Shown: positions 15,814-25,099 of the stretch, in pieces
How the letters are laid out: each line of letters opens with the position of its first letter
Position numbering within the stretch: position 1 is the stretch's first letter
Assembly (NCBI RefSeq): GCF_013466425.1
Contig: NZ_CP059165.1
Span: forward strand, 1,798,001 to 1,862,000
Origin: Mycobacterium vicinigordonae
GTDB lineage: Bacteria; Actinomycetota; Actinomycetes; Mycobacteriales; Mycobacteriaceae
Length of the DNA: 64,000 nt
Direction: 5' to 3'
Notes under the pieces: model-generated
Seen by the model: only the letters and a program-made list of their open reading frames with translations
The model's database searches: none
Told to the model about the DNA's origin: nothing
Program-made: the position numbers and the translations under genes

Positions 15814-17433
15814 CTATGTGCCAGGGCGCGTTAACAATCCGCTGATTTGCCGCGACAGCTCTGACTTCTTCACCTTGCCGCTCGCGGTGAACGGGAGTTC
15901 CTGCTTCCCGGTGACCCAGATGAACTTCGGCACCTTATAGGTAGACAACCGTTCGCGCAGTTGAGCCCGCAAGGATTCGCCATCGAGCGTCGATGCACTG
16001 CGGGGTACCACTGCGGCGGCGACGACCGTTCCGTCGTGACCACTTTCGGCGCCGACCACATAGGCCTCTAGTACCCCATCACAGGCAGCCAGTGCCGCCT
16101 CAACTTCGCTGGGGGTGACGTTGGTTCCGCCGCTCGTCTTGATGAGGTCGCCCAACCGCCCGGTGAACCTGATCCAGCCGTCTTCATACCCGACGCCACA
16201 GTCACCGGTCCGGTAGTAGCCGTCGGTGGTGAAGACCTCCTCGCGTTCACGCTTGTGCAGGCGTTGCATCAGCGAGTAGCCACGAACCCAGACTTCGCCC
16301 GCAGTGCCGACCGGCACCGGTTGGCTCGTATCGGGGTCCGCGATGACATGTTGCAGCCCTTCGATGGAGACACCGCCTGTTTCGGACCGTTCCGGCGGTT
16401 GTGGAACGTAGGGGTCGACGCCGATGTGGTTGCCGCACAGTTCCGTCATCCCCAAGGCGTTGGGGCCCTTGGGCCGGCGCTCGGGCGGCACCATTGCAGG
16501 CATGCTGGTGCGCTGCACCGAACTGAGGTCACGTGCGGTGAACTCAGGATGTTCGGCCAATGTCTTGCCTTGCTGCGGCCAGCCCAGCGTGATCGTTGCG
16601 CGGTGGCGCTCGATGAGCTCCAGGGCTTCGGCGGCGTCGAAAGCGGGCTGGGTGACTAGGGTCGCGCCGTGGTGGATCACCGCGTGCAACCCGGTGATCA
16701 GCCCACCCACCCAAAAGAATGGCATGGATGTGAACATCACGGTGTCGTGAGTGACCCCGTAGCTGAACGTGAGGTTGTAGGTATGGCGCACCAGCGTGCC
16801 CTGGGTATGCACGGGGCCTTTCGGATCGCCGGTGCTGCCAGAGGTGTAGATGATCATCACTTCGTCGGCCGCCGTTACGCAGGATTCCACCTCGACGAGG
16901 AAGGCGGCGTCATCGGCCGAAACCGCGCTTTCGGGGTCTAGCGTTGTCGCCCAGGCACGATCGGATGGCCCCGATATCGCAACGGTTCGCAGGAATGGCG
17001 CTTCCCGTACTGCGATGCGGCTTGAATCGTGTTGATCCGCCAAGCTGGGCAACGCCTCCTGAAGGCGCGCCAGGAAGTTGTGATTGCGGAACCGCGACCA
17101 CGTCAATATGGCTCGCAGGTCGGCATGGCGGACAGTCCAAGCCAGTTCGGACCCCTTGTAGAAGGTGTTTAGTGGGACAGCGACTGCGCCGATGCGGGTG
17201 GCGGCGAACCAGGCCAGCGCCCAGTCGATGCTGTTGGGCATCAAGATTCCGACGTGATCGCCCTTACCGATGCCGATAGCCAGCAGCTCAGTCGCCAGAG
17301 CCGCCGAGCGACGATCAAGGTCGATGTAGGTCAGTTCCTGGTCGTCGGCGACAAGAAACGGCTTGTCCCCATACAACGCAGAGGACGACCTCACCAAGGT
17401 GGGAATCGTTGGCGAAATCTCCGGAAAGGGCAT
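15814..17433 (-). CDS. acyl-CoA synthetase (FadD-like AMP-dependent ligase)
   Basis: A 539-aa ANL-superfamily ligase: P-loop YTSGSTGDPKG, aromatic/TE motif GMTE, YRTGD in the hinge region, and C-terminal lysine in FTASGKVKKSEL. It would activate a carboxylic acid to its CoA ester through an acyl-AMP. ATG 17433 is taken; an upstream in-frame TTG at 17472 lies inside the operator. The GAGAAC palindrome is 31 bp upstream. It is divergent from the CoA transferase operon at 17720. Confidence 0.93.
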   Translation of the reverse strand: MPFPEISPTIPTLVRSSSALYGDKPFLVADDQELTYIDLDRRSAALATELLAIGIGKGDHVGILMPNSIDWALAWFAATRIGAVAVPLNTFYKGSELAWTVRHADLRAILTWSRFRNHNFLARLQEALPSLADQHDSSRIAVREAPFLRTVAISGPSDRAWATTLDPESAVSADDAAFLVEVESCVTAADEVMIIYTSGSTGDPKGPVHTQGTLVRHTYNLTFSYGVTHDTVMFTSMPFFWVGGLITGLHAVIHHGATLVTQPAFDAAEALELIERHRATITLGWPQQGKTLAEHPEFTARDLSSVQRTSMPAMVPPERRPKGPNALGMTELCGNHIGVDPYVPQPPERSETGGVSIEGLQHVIADPDTSQPVPVGTAGEVWVRGYSLMQRLHKREREEVFTTDGYYRTGDCGVGYEDGWIRFTGRLGDLIKTSGGTNVTPSEVEAALAACDGVLEAYVVGAESGHDGTVVAAAVVPRSASTLDGESLRAQLRERLSTYKVPKFIWVTGKQELPFTASGKVKKSELSRQISGLLTRPGT

Positions 17434-17464
17434 AACACGCACGATAGTAGTATTTCCGAAAAGC

Positions 17465-17480
17465 GAGAACAATTGTTCTC
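17465..17480. promoter_or_regulatory. GAGAAC-type operator, perfect palindrome
   Basis: GAGAACAATTGTTCTC is a perfect 16-bp palindrome and the best copy of the recurrent motif in the window. It lies 31 bp upstream of the ligase start, where it would cover the promoter, and about 240 bp from the divergent CoA transferase. Confidence 0.8.
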
Positions 17481-17719
17481 GATGGCCTCCGAGGGCCTAC
17501 CCTGTCGCCAGGGCGGACAAGTGACCGGCTTGGCCGGGTTGGAGTCGAGTCCTGGGGATGGTGGAGATCCGGCGTTGCCCGAGCGCCTTTCGGCTCGCCC
17601 CTAGCGGTTTACAAATCAATCCGAAACTGCCATTCTCGCAGAAGGCAAATAGGCGTTTTCGTCGTTGCTGACCTGTGGGTGCGTTCGCACCGTGGATACC
17701 AAGATCAAGGGAGAACGTC

Positions 17720-18940
17720 ATTTCTGTCGACAATGTGCTCAGCGGTGTCCGCGTGCTAGAGGTCGCCGCATGGACCTTCGTGCCCTCGGCGGGTGCGGTG
17801 TTGGCTGAATGGGGAGCCGAGGTCATCAAGGTCGAGCCGCGGGAAGGTGGTGACCCGCAGCGGGGCCTGGTCACGATGGGCATAGTGGAATCCGGTGGTG
17901 GCACGGTCAACTACATGATCGAGATACCGAATCGCGGCAAGAAGTCGATCGGGGTCGACTTGAGCACTGCCGGCGGCCAGGAAGTGATCCGCAAACTCGC
18001 TGCGACGTGCGACGTGTTCCTCACCAGCTATCTGCCAAGTCGCCGCAAGAAGATGGGCATTGACGTCGATGACATCAGGGCCGCGAACCCCAACATCGTC
18101 TACGTACGCGGGTCGGGCCATGGACCAAAGGGGCCCGATTCGGACAAACCGGGTTATGACGGCGTCTCATACTGGGCGCGTGGAGGCATCGCCGCCATGC
18201 TCACCGAGGACGCTGATGAGCTGGTTCGCTCGCGACCTGCGTTCGGGGATCTGCTCGGAGGCATGACGATCGCGGGCGGGATCGCAGCCGCCTTGTATCG
18301 GAAAGTCACCACCGGCCAGGGCTCGGTGGTCGACGTGTCCCTGCTCGGCCTGGCGGCCTGGAACCTCAGTCCCGACGTCGCCGTGAGCCAAATCCACGGC
18401 GGCACTGCGATTCCAAAGTACAGCCACGCCGACGCCCCAAACCCGTTGGTTGGTACCTACCGCACCAAGGACGACCGGTATGTCCAATTGATGATGCTGC
18501 AACTGGACAAGTTCTACCCGGAGGCGATGCGTGCCATCGGCCTACCCGAATTGGTCGGCGACGGTCGATTCGCCGATCCGGCTGCGCGGTTCGCCAACCG
18601 CGCAGAGCTCATCTCGCTAATGGACGGCGTGTTTGCCCAACGCACGCTTGCCCAATGGCGCGCACAATTGGCAGGTATCTCTGGCGCCTGGGGCGTGGTG
18701 CAGACACCGGGCGAGCTGTGCCAGGACCCGGCGGTGACCGCGAACGGCTACGTCGCGAACACGACGACAATGAATGGCGCACCGTATGCGTTGCCCACCA
18801 ATCCCGTTCAGTTCGACGAGCAGGCGGTTGTACCCCCGGGGGCGCCGGAACACGGTCAGCATACCGAGGAAGTACTGATGGATGCTGGCTTTGATTGGGA
18901 CACCATCATGGGCTATAAGGAAACTGGCGCAGTCCTATGA
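17720..18940 (+). CDS. type III CoA transferase (CaiB/BaiF family)
   Basis: About 406 aa. The N-terminal GVRVLEVAAWTFVPSAGAVLAEWGAEVIKVE fold and the KPGYDGVSYWARGG segment, with the family's catalytic-type Asp, are present. It moves CoA between carboxylic acids without ATP. Start choice is unusual: AGGGAG lies 6-7 nt before an ATT codon (17720) that begins ISVDNVLSGVRVLE. The alternatives are GTG 17675, poorly placed, and GTG 17735, which would cut into the fold. It heads an operon with a P450 (4-bp overlap) and a SnoaL-like protein. Confidence 0.88.
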   Translation: MSVDNVLSGVRVLEVAAWTFVPSAGAVLAEWGAEVIKVEPREGGDPQRGLVTMGIVESGGGTVNYMIEIPNRGKKSIGVDLSTAGGQEVIRKLAATCDVFLTSYLPSRRKKMGIDVDDIRAANPNIVYVRGSGHGPKGPDSDKPGYDGVSYWARGGIAAMLTEDADELVRSRPAFGDLLGGMTIAGGIAAALYRKVTTGQGSVVDVSLLGLAAWNLSPDVAVSQIHGGTAIPKYSHADAPNPLVGTYRTKDDRYVQLMMLQLDKFYPEAMRAIGLPELVGDGRFADPAARFANRAELISLMDGVFAQRTLAQWRAQLAGISGAWGVVQTPGELCQDPAVTANGYVANTTTMNGAPYALPTNPVQFDEQAVVPPGAPEHGQHTEEVLMDAGFDWDTIMGYKETGAVL

Positions 18941-20175
18941 ATTCGACTGCACCACAAAATATTTCCAGTGATCCTGTCGAATTCGACCCTTTCTCGGAGG
19001 ACTTCTTCAACGGAGCCTTCGACACTTACCGGATCCTGCGCGAGAAGGCTCCGCTCTATTACAGCGGGAAGTGGGATTTCTGGGCTCTGACCCGCTACGA
19101 AGACGTGGCGCCCGCCACCAAGGACCACGAGACTTTTTCGTCGGCCAAGGGCGCCACCTTGGACATGGTGCAAGCGCATGACGACGCTATCCCGGTGCCC
19201 AAGGTAATCATCTCGATGGACCCGCCCGAGCACCAGAAGATGCGCAGGCTGGTGAGCAACGTGTTCACGCCGCGCGCCATTGCTGCGTTGGAACACATGG
19301 TGCGTGAAAAGGTCTACGAGCGCGTCGATGCGCTCAACCCAGCCTCTTTCGACGTGGTGGCCGACTTCTCGGCACTGTTTCCGAACGAGGTCATCACGAC
19401 CATGCTGGGCGTGCCGAAACAGGACCGTGATCAGATTCGAGTCTGGCTCGATTTGCTGCTCGAGCGCCATCCCGGTGAGATCGCAACTACCCCAGAAGGT
19501 TTCCAGGCGTCGGTAAACACCGGTCTCTACTACTACGACCTGGTTAGACAGCGCCGCGCCAAACCCCGTGACGACATGATCAGCCGGCTCATCGAAACCG
19601 AGATCGAACGCGACGGAAAGGTAGAGAAGCTCACCGACGTGGATATCACCGGCTTCGCGACCATGCTCGGGGGTGCGGGCGCCGAGACCGTGACCAAGCT
19701 CGTCGGCAACGCCATGGTCGCCTTCGCCGACTTTCCGGACGAGTGGCAAAAGCTGCGTGAGGACCGCAGCAAGGTTCCCGCTGCGATCGAAGAGTTACTG
19801 CGGTATGAGGCGCCATCGCAATACCAGATCCGCACGGCCACACGCGATGTGCGCTATCACGGCAGGACGATCCCGGAAGGCAGCGCTGTCCTGCTCGTCA
19901 CCGGCTCGGCGACTCGCGATGAGCGGATGTTTCCGGATCCCGATCGAGTGGACATCGACCGGGAACGCAAGATGGGCTTCAATCTGGCATTTGGATACGG
20001 CGTACACAGCTGCCTAGGGGCGGCGCTGGCGAGGATGGAGAGTCGCATCGCGCTCGAGGCTCTGCTCGATCTCATCCCCGATTATGAAGTCGATCGCAGC
20101 GGGCTGCGGCGGGTAGCCATGTCCAACGTCTGCGGGTGGTCTAACGTGCCCGTGCTCAGGAAGGCGACGACGTGA
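18937..20175 (+). CDS. cytochrome P450
   Basis: A 412-aa P450: I-helix GGAGAETVTK, ExxR in EELLRYEAP, haem loop FGYGVHSCLG with Cys at about 359. It overlaps the CoA transferase (ATGA) and the next gene (GTGA), so the three are tightly co-expressed. Coupling of a P450 with a CoA transferase suggests that it may act on an acid or CoA ester, but this is inference. No redox partner gene is nearby. Confidence 0.95.
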   Translation: MNSTAPQNISSDPVEFDPFSEDFFNGAFDTYRILREKAPLYYSGKWDFWALTRYEDVAPATKDHETFSSAKGATLDMVQAHDDAIPVPKVIISMDPPEHQKMRRLVSNVFTPRAIAALEHMVREKVYERVDALNPASFDVVADFSALFPNEVITTMLGVPKQDRDQIRVWLDLLLERHPGEIATTPEGFQASVNTGLYYYDLVRQRRAKPRDDMISRLIETEIERDGKVEKLTDVDITGFATMLGGAGAETVTKLVGNAMVAFADFPDEWQKLREDRSKVPAAIEELLRYEAPSQYQIRTATRDVRYHGRTIPEGSAVLLVTGSATRDERMFPDPDRVDIDRERKMGFNLAFGYGVHSCLGAALARMESRIALEALLDLIPDYEVDRSGLRRVAMSNVCGWSNVPVLRKATT

Positions 20176-20720
20176 CATCGGATAGAGTGGCTCGGCACCA
20201 CAGGGTCGCCCATGCAAAGTGGGAGACTTACGCGACGGCTCCGGAGACGAAGAAAATCAGCTACGGCGACGAGTGGATCTACGCGCCAGACGCGGTGATG
20301 ATGTGCCCCCTCTTCAACGATGGTGCGGACAGCCCGATGGCCGACCTCGCCTCTCAAGAGGTGCTGGCGGCTATGCAAGACTTTGCGCCGGACGGTGACA
20401 TGCTCACTTGCGAGTTCCGCATGTGGTGGAAGCACATGCCCGACTTTCGGATCATCACGCCGTTTGATTGCAGGGCCGCCGATTGGGGGTTCGCGGTTCG
20501 CGATACCTATGCGGGCACGCTGGCTGACGGGACGATGCTCGAGCTCCACGAATGGGATTATGTCTGGACCAACGAGCAGGGCCATATAACCCGTTGGGAC
20601 TGGTTCGTCGATTCGCGGGAGTGGTACCAATTCCTCGATCTCATTGGCCTCGACGGCAATAGCCTGACGTACGAGGGCTATACCCTCAACTTCTTGCGTG
20701 AAGGCAGCATTGCGGGCTGA
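20172..20720 (+). CDS. SnoaL/NTF2-like protein
   Basis: A 182-aa soluble protein rich in aromatic residues (FRMWWKHMPDF, EWDYVWTNEQGHITRWDWFVD) with the cone-like pattern of the SnoaL/NTF2 fold. It follows the P450 with a 4-bp overlap. Such proteins act as isomerases, cyclases or dehydratases on hydrophobic substrates, or as helpers. The family call is from overall pattern, not a diagnostic motif. Confidence 0.6.
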   Translation: MTSDRVARHHRVAHAKWETYATAPETKKISYGDEWIYAPDAVMMCPLFNDGADSPMADLASQEVLAAMQDFAPDGDMLTCEFRMWWKHMPDFRIITPFDCRAADWGFAVRDTYAGTLADGTMLELHEWDYVWTNEQGHITRWDWFVDSREWYQFLDLIGLDGNSLTYEGYTLNFLREGSIAG

Positions 20721-20817
20721 TCGGCGTCGACATGAATCCACTGATGGGTCTCCGGTGGCCTCGGCGAACAGACCGATTTACCGATTGACCGTCAGCCACG
20801 GGATGTAGGCGCCTGGG

Positions 20818-22011
20818 TCACGCCGGGACCTTGAGGCGCAGCTGCTCAATCGCGTTGCCGCCCATGATCTTTACCTTCGCGGCTTCCGAGACGCCGTCGA
20901 GCCGATCGATGAAGCTCAACGGGTCGCCCATGCCTTCCGGGTGTGGGAAATCTGAGCCGAACATCACGTGGTCCTCGCCCATGATATCGATGATTCCCTT
21001 GACGTCGTCTTCGAGGAACGGGTGGATGTAGATGTTGCGCTTGAACACCTCGACAGGGTGTTCGTCAAATTCCTTGGGCATAATCTTGTAGGCAGTGTTG
21101 AGCTGCTCGAGCAGGTTGCGCACCCAGCCGCTGCCGTTTTCGACGCAGAAGATCTTTAAATCCGGAAATCGTGACAGCGCGCCGTGGCAGATCATCGCGG
21201 CCAGGGTGTCCTCGATCGCGCGATGGCCCATCACGACCTCGCGGAGTGCGCTGGGCTTGAAGGACAGGTACTCGTCGCCGCCCTCCCATTCCATGAGGTG
21301 CTTCTGGTAACCGCTGTCCGAGGCGTGCATGGTAACTGGCATGCCCGCCTTGACGACCTCTTCCCAGAACGGGTCGAACTCGGGCAGCCCCATTGACCGC
21401 GAACCACCGAAGCGGCTGGGAACTGGTGCAGGTCTCACGAGAAATGTCTTCATGCCACGCTCGAGTCCCCAGTGGAACTCCCTGATGGCTTCGTCTACTA
21501 ACGGTAGGCAGATGACCGGGGTCGCGAAGATCCTGTCGTGATAGTTGAACTTCCAGTGCTCGTGCATCCACTCGTTGAGTGCGTGGATGATGGCGTGGGT
21601 GAGGACGACGTCGTCGGTGGTGCGTTCCTCGATGAGGCTGGCGAGGGTCGGGTACATCACGCATTGGTCGATGCCTAGCTCGTCCATCAGCTCGAGACGG
21701 GGTGCTGGCTCCTGATATGCCGGGATGACATCCATTGCCTCACCGATGAACTCGCGGAAGTTGAGGCCTTCGGGATTTTTGCCGAGGAAGTAGTCCTCGG
21801 CGCTGCCCGGTCTGGCGACACGCGCGAACGTCGGGTTGGGGATCATGTGGCTGATGTGGTCCTTGACGACGAGTTTGGGTCGGCCATTAACCTCGACATA
21901 GCCGACCTTTCCGCGGTGCTGCTTCGGCAAGTACTTGGTCAATGCGTCTTTCGTTTCGTACATGTGGTTGTCGATATCGAAAACCGGGTACGGCAAGGAC
22001 CGGGAAGGCAC
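20818..22011 (-). CDS. amidohydrolase-2 family metal enzyme
   Basis: A 397-aa TIM-barrel protein of the amidohydrolase-2 (ACMSD-like) family. The metal-site elements are VFDIDNHMYE at the N-terminus, PVTMHASD in the middle and GSDFPHPEG near the end. Members decarboxylate or hydrolyse acids, and some open rings. GTG 22011 is preferred because AGGAGG is 8 nt upstream. It is close to the amidohydrolase at 25100 (both begin F-D-x-D-x-H-x-Y-E-T-(K/R)-D-A, then T-(K/R)-Y-L-P), so the two are probably duplicates. A spacer-3 version of the palindromic motif lies 44 bp upstream. Confidence 0.85.
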   Translation of the reverse strand: MPSRSLPYPVFDIDNHMYETKDALTKYLPKQHRGKVGYVEVNGRPKLVVKDHISHMIPNPTFARVARPGSAEDYFLGKNPEGLNFREFIGEAMDVIPAYQEPAPRLELMDELGIDQCVMYPTLASLIEERTTDDVVLTHAIIHALNEWMHEHWKFNYHDRIFATPVICLPLVDEAIREFHWGLERGMKTFLVRPAPVPSRFGGSRSMGLPEFDPFWEEVVKAGMPVTMHASDSGYQKHLMEWEGGDEYLSFKPSALREVVMGHRAIEDTLAAMICHGALSRFPDLKIFCVENGSGWVRNLLEQLNTAYKIMPKEFDEHPVEVFKRNIYIHPFLEDDVKGIIDIMGEDHVMFGSDFPHPEGMGDPLSFIDRLDGVSEAAKVKIMGGNAIEQLRLKVPA

Positions 22012-22055
22012 GGGACTTTCCTCCTGAGCAGCGAATATGATCATTTACGCTTTCT

Positions 22056-22070
22056 GAGAACGAAGTTATC
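22056..22070. promoter_or_regulatory. operator-like repeat, 3-bp spacer variant
   Basis: GAGAAC-GAA-GTTATC resembles the recurrent motif but has a 3-bp spacer. It lies upstream of the amidohydrolase at 20818-22011. Confidence 0.4.
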
Positions 22071-22099
22071 ACCTTCGCGGTACAACATCTAGGTCGGGG

Positions 22100-22735
22100 T
22101 CACGGTGCGCGAAGCTCGTTCCAGGCACCAACCACTGCATCCGTGGTTGTCAGGGTAGTGAGTAGTGCCAGCGTGTTGTCGATTATGGACTCGGCGTACT
22201 CCCGCGGATACCCGCTCACCGCGTCGCGCGGCAACACGAACTGATAGCTGCGATTCACCGCGTCCATCACGAAGTTCTGAATTGCGATGTTGACCGAAAC
22301 GCCAACCCCGACAATTGTTTTGATGCCCATGTTGCGCAGCACCGAGTCAAGGTCCGTGCCCGTCATCGGCCCCACGCCATGTGTCCTGGTAAGCACCAGG
22401 TCGCTAGGTACCGGACCGAATTCGGGCAGAACCGATGCACCGGGGCTGCCGGGAGTCAGGTCGGCGGCGAATGATTTCCCCGCCATGAACAGCCGGGCAT
22501 TGGTGTTAGACCCACGGTTGTCGGGGCGCTTCTCCATGAGGCAGTGGACGACGGCCACGCCGGATGACCTAGCGGCATCGAGCAGTCGGGCGATGTTGGG
22601 AATGGCTTCTCGGCGCGCCTCTTCGGCCAGGAATGGCAGGCCGGCCTGGTGTCCAATCACGCCGCCTTGGCACTCCTGGGTCACCAAGGCGGTGGTCGCG
22701 GGATCGAGCAGGTCATGCAGGCTGGGTTGTGGCAT
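22100..22735 (-). CDS. isochorismatase-like protein lacking the canonical triad
   Basis: A 211-aa protein of the isochorismatase/cysteine-hydrolase fold. The positions that normally hold Asp, Lys and Cys appear as Glu (ALVTQECQ), Arg or Thr (LVLTRTHG) and Ala (GVSVNIAI). The rest of the fold, including VMDAVNRSYQFVLPRDAVSG, is well kept, so this looks like a stable variant family rather than decay. Its activity cannot be the usual cysteine hydrolysis; it may bind ligand or use a different chemistry. The ATG abuts a GAGAAT operator at 22736-22751, so its transcript must be very short-leadered or leaderless. Confidence 0.8.
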   Translation of the reverse strand: MPQPSLHDLLDPATTALVTQECQGGVIGHQAGLPFLAEEARREAIPNIARLLDAARSSGVAVVHCLMEKRPDNRGSNTNARLFMAGKSFAADLTPGSPGASVLPEFGPVPSDLVLTRTHGVGPMTGTDLDSVLRNMGIKTIVGVGVSVNIAIQNFVMDAVNRSYQFVLPRDAVSGYPREYAESIIDNTLALLTTLTTTDAVVGAWNELRAP

Positions 22736-22751
22736 GAGAATACACGTTATC
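22736..22751. promoter_or_regulatory. GAGAAT-type operator
   Basis: GAGAAT-ACAC-GTTATC, a 6-4-6 inverted repeat, touches the start codon of the isochorismatase-like gene. 184 bp separate that gene from the flavin oxidoreductase gene to the right, with no other feature seen. Confidence 0.65.
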
Positions 22752-22919
22752 GTGTGCTGCTAAGAGTGTTCGATTCAGTGGACGTCTCGATGCAAACGTG
22801 GCCATACCTGCATTGCGAACGCGGCGTCAGCTGACTCGTGTCCGGCCCCGCGTGAGCAGTCTAAGTGCGCAGCGGAGGCTCAGGACGAAGTAAAGGTCGC
22901 CCGATAGCCGTCCGAGGCG

Positions 22920-23822
22920 TCAGGCGACGATGAATTCCTTGGCGAAGGCGCGGGAATGTTCGATTACTTCGGCGCGGTCGGCGCCCGGCGGCACAAACGT
23001 GAGCCAAGTGACCCCCGCGGCCCCGAGTCTCGCAATCGTCGCATGACGTTCGTCGGCCGATTTGTTGTCATCTAATAGGTTTCCGGCGGAGAAGCAGATG
23101 TCCAGCGGCGCCGTCCGGCCGATCTCTGCCGCATATTGCTTGGCCCAGTCGATGGCGACCTCCAACTCGTCGACCGTCGAAATCTCCGCGGTCCGCGACG
23201 CCGCGGCATATCCGAACGTGTTGAATGGAGCCCAACCCTGCGCACGAGATACCGCCCGCCGGATAGCAGGCTTGCTATTGCCACCCACCCAGACCTTTAG
23301 TGGGGTCGTAGGCAGCGGGCGGAACCGAACACCGCGCCCAGCGAACGACGTTCCTTCGTAGGCGATGTCAGCGCCGGTCAACACCTTCTCCAAAACATCC
23401 AATGCCTCGTCGAGCAACGCGCCACGACTGTCGAAATCGATTCCTAGTGCCTTGAATTCGGGCTTCAGATAGCCAGCGGCGGTGCCCAGGATGAGGCGCC
23501 CGTTGGAAAGGGTGGCGAGACTTTGAATCGACTTGGCGCCCAGAAACGGGTTGCGGTAGGCGGCAATGTAGACATTGGTGAGTAGCTTGACTTCTGTGGT
23601 TGCGGCAGCGGCGAACGCCAGCGCAACGAACGGGTCTAGGGCGTGGTGCCCCCCGTGGTCGAGCCATTTCGCGTCGGGCGCCGGATGGTCGGTGACGTGG
23701 ACCGCGGCGAACCCGCTTGCCTCGGCCGTTTTCGCGATCTCGGCGATAGCTTCCGCGGTTACGAATTCCTCGACCGCCTCGACGCGGTGCGTGGGCAGTT
23801 CGAGGGAGAAGGAAACGGTCAC
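22920..23822 (-). CDS. LLM-class F420/flavin-dependent oxidoreductase
   Basis: A 300-aa luciferase-like monooxygenase TIM barrel: FAAVHVTDHPAPD near the N-terminus, LLTNVYIAAYRNPFLGAKSIQSLATLSNGRLILGTAAGYLKPEF in the middle (family hallmark), and KVWVGGNSKPAIRRA. Mycobacterial members commonly use coenzyme F420, others FMN; the sequence does not decide. GTG 23822 has AAGGA upstream. It lies 10 bp after the acyl-CoA dehydrogenase at 23833, so the two are co-transcribed from the divergent promoter at 25069. Confidence 0.88.
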   Translation of the reverse strand: MTVSFSLELPTHRVEAVEEFVTAEAIAEIAKTAEASGFAAVHVTDHPAPDAKWLDHGGHHALDPFVALAFAAAATTEVKLLTNVYIAAYRNPFLGAKSIQSLATLSNGRLILGTAAGYLKPEFKALGIDFDSRGALLDEALDVLEKVLTGADIAYEGTSFAGRGVRFRPLPTTPLKVWVGGNSKPAIRRAVSRAQGWAPFNTFGYAAASRTAEISTVDELEVAIDWAKQYAAEIGRTAPLDICFSAGNLLDDNKSADERHATIARLGAAGVTWLTFVPPGADRAEVIEHSRAFAKEFIVA

Positions 23823-23832
23823 GGAAGTCCTT

Positions 23833-24927
23833 TCAGGGGAAGACGAGTGTGGCCAGGCGCTGGGCGTGGTAGTCGGGATCGCCAAAGATCAGTTGGGTTG
23901 CCTTGGCGCGCCGGACGAACAAGTGCGCATCGTGTTCCCAGGTGAAGCCGATGCCACCGTGGATGCGCATGTTGTCGAGCGCGATCTGTAAGAAGGCATC
24001 TGAGCAGACCATTTTCGCTACTGATGCGGCGGTCGACAGTTCATCTGTGCCGGCCACGTCGGCCGCGTGCGAGGCGGCCGAACGTGATCCTTCCAAATGG
24101 ACCAGCATGTCCGCACACCGGTGTTTGATCGCTTGGAAGCTGCCGATCGGCCGGCCGAACTGGATTCGAGCCTTCGCGTAGTCGACGGCCATGTCGAGGC
24201 AGCGCTGGGCGGCGCCAACCTGCTCGGCCGCCAGCGCGATGATGGCGTGATCCGATGTTCGTGCCAAGAAGCTCGCGGCGCCGCCGTCCATGCCGATCAA
24301 TGTGGCCGCAGCGCCGTCGAACTCCACGCTGGCGACTTTCCGCGTGCGGTCGAGCACGGCCAGCGGTGTGCGACGGACTCCCGGTGAGCCGGCCGGTACC
24401 GCGAGCAGTGAAATGCCGGCAGCGGTGCGGGCGGCGGCCAGGATGACGTCCGCCGTGGCGCCATCGATCACGAGCGGCGCTACACCGAAGACCCGGTGCG
24501 CGGACCCGTCAGGGTCGGCCCGCAATGTGACCGTTGCGGGATTCCAAGCGTCGAGCTGCCCGTTGAGGATCAGCGTTGCGGTGGTAGAGCCGTCGACGAA
24601 CCCCGGAAGGAACCGCTCGGCGGCTGTTTCGTCGCCGCTGGCGAGGATGGCCCGCGTCGCCAGCGCCACGGTGGCGAAGAATGGGGAACACAGCAGCGCG
24701 CGTCCCATTTCCTCGAACACCACCGCCAATTCGGGCAACCCCGCGCCCGCACCGCCCCACCGCTCGGGCACGCCAATGCCATGCAGACCCAACTCGGTGG
24801 CCATCTGGCGCCAGGACGAATCGTCGTACCCGGCGTCCGTCATCATCAGCTTGCGAACTATCTCGCTCGGCGAAGTCGCCGCAAGGTAGTCGCGAACGAC
24901 CCCACGGAGTTCGTCGACCTCAGTCAT
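23833..24927 (-). CDS. acyl-CoA dehydrogenase, small-subunit type
   Basis: A 364-aa FadE-like protein of the shorter, diverged type that forms heterotetramers with a larger partner in mycobacterial steroid-type catabolism. Signature stretches are GRPIGSFQAIKHRCADM and IHGGIGFTWEHDAHLFVRRAK. ATG 24927 is taken, since the upstream frame covers the promoter. No large-subunit gene adjoins it directly. Its partner may be one encoded elsewhere in the cluster, such as 27269 or 34932. Confidence 0.9.
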   Translation of the reverse strand: MTEVDELRGVVRDYLAATSPSEIVRKLMMTDAGYDDSSWRQMATELGLHGIGVPERWGGAGAGLPELAVVFEEMGRALLCSPFFATVALATRAILASGDETAAERFLPGFVDGSTTATLILNGQLDAWNPATVTLRADPDGSAHRVFGVAPLVIDGATADVILAAARTAAGISLLAVPAGSPGVRRTPLAVLDRTRKVASVEFDGAAATLIGMDGGAASFLARTSDHAIIALAAEQVGAAQRCLDMAVDYAKARIQFGRPIGSFQAIKHRCADMLVHLEGSRSAASHAADVAGTDELSTAASVAKMVCSDAFLQIALDNMRIHGGIGFTWEHDAHLFVRRAKATQLIFGDPDYHAQRLATLVFP

Positions 24928-25068
24928 CAGTCCGCCGAACACGTTGTCCGTCAGTGGCTTTGATGGAGATGGACCTTCCGCTATGCGTCTGAGGCCACCC
25001 CGGGCATGACGTCTTCGGGCGGCCCGGATAGCCACCGTTAATACAGGATAGTATGTTTCTTGAAAGTA

Positions 25069-25084
25069 GAGAATAATCATTCTC
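25069..25084. promoter_or_regulatory. GAGAAT-type operator between divergent genes
   Basis: GAGAATAATCATTCTC, a 6-4-6 palindrome, is 15 bp before the amidohydrolase start (25100, +) and 141 bp from the divergent acyl-CoA dehydrogenase (24927, -). Confidence 0.75.
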
Positions 25085-25099
25085 GCCTGAAGGAGCGAC

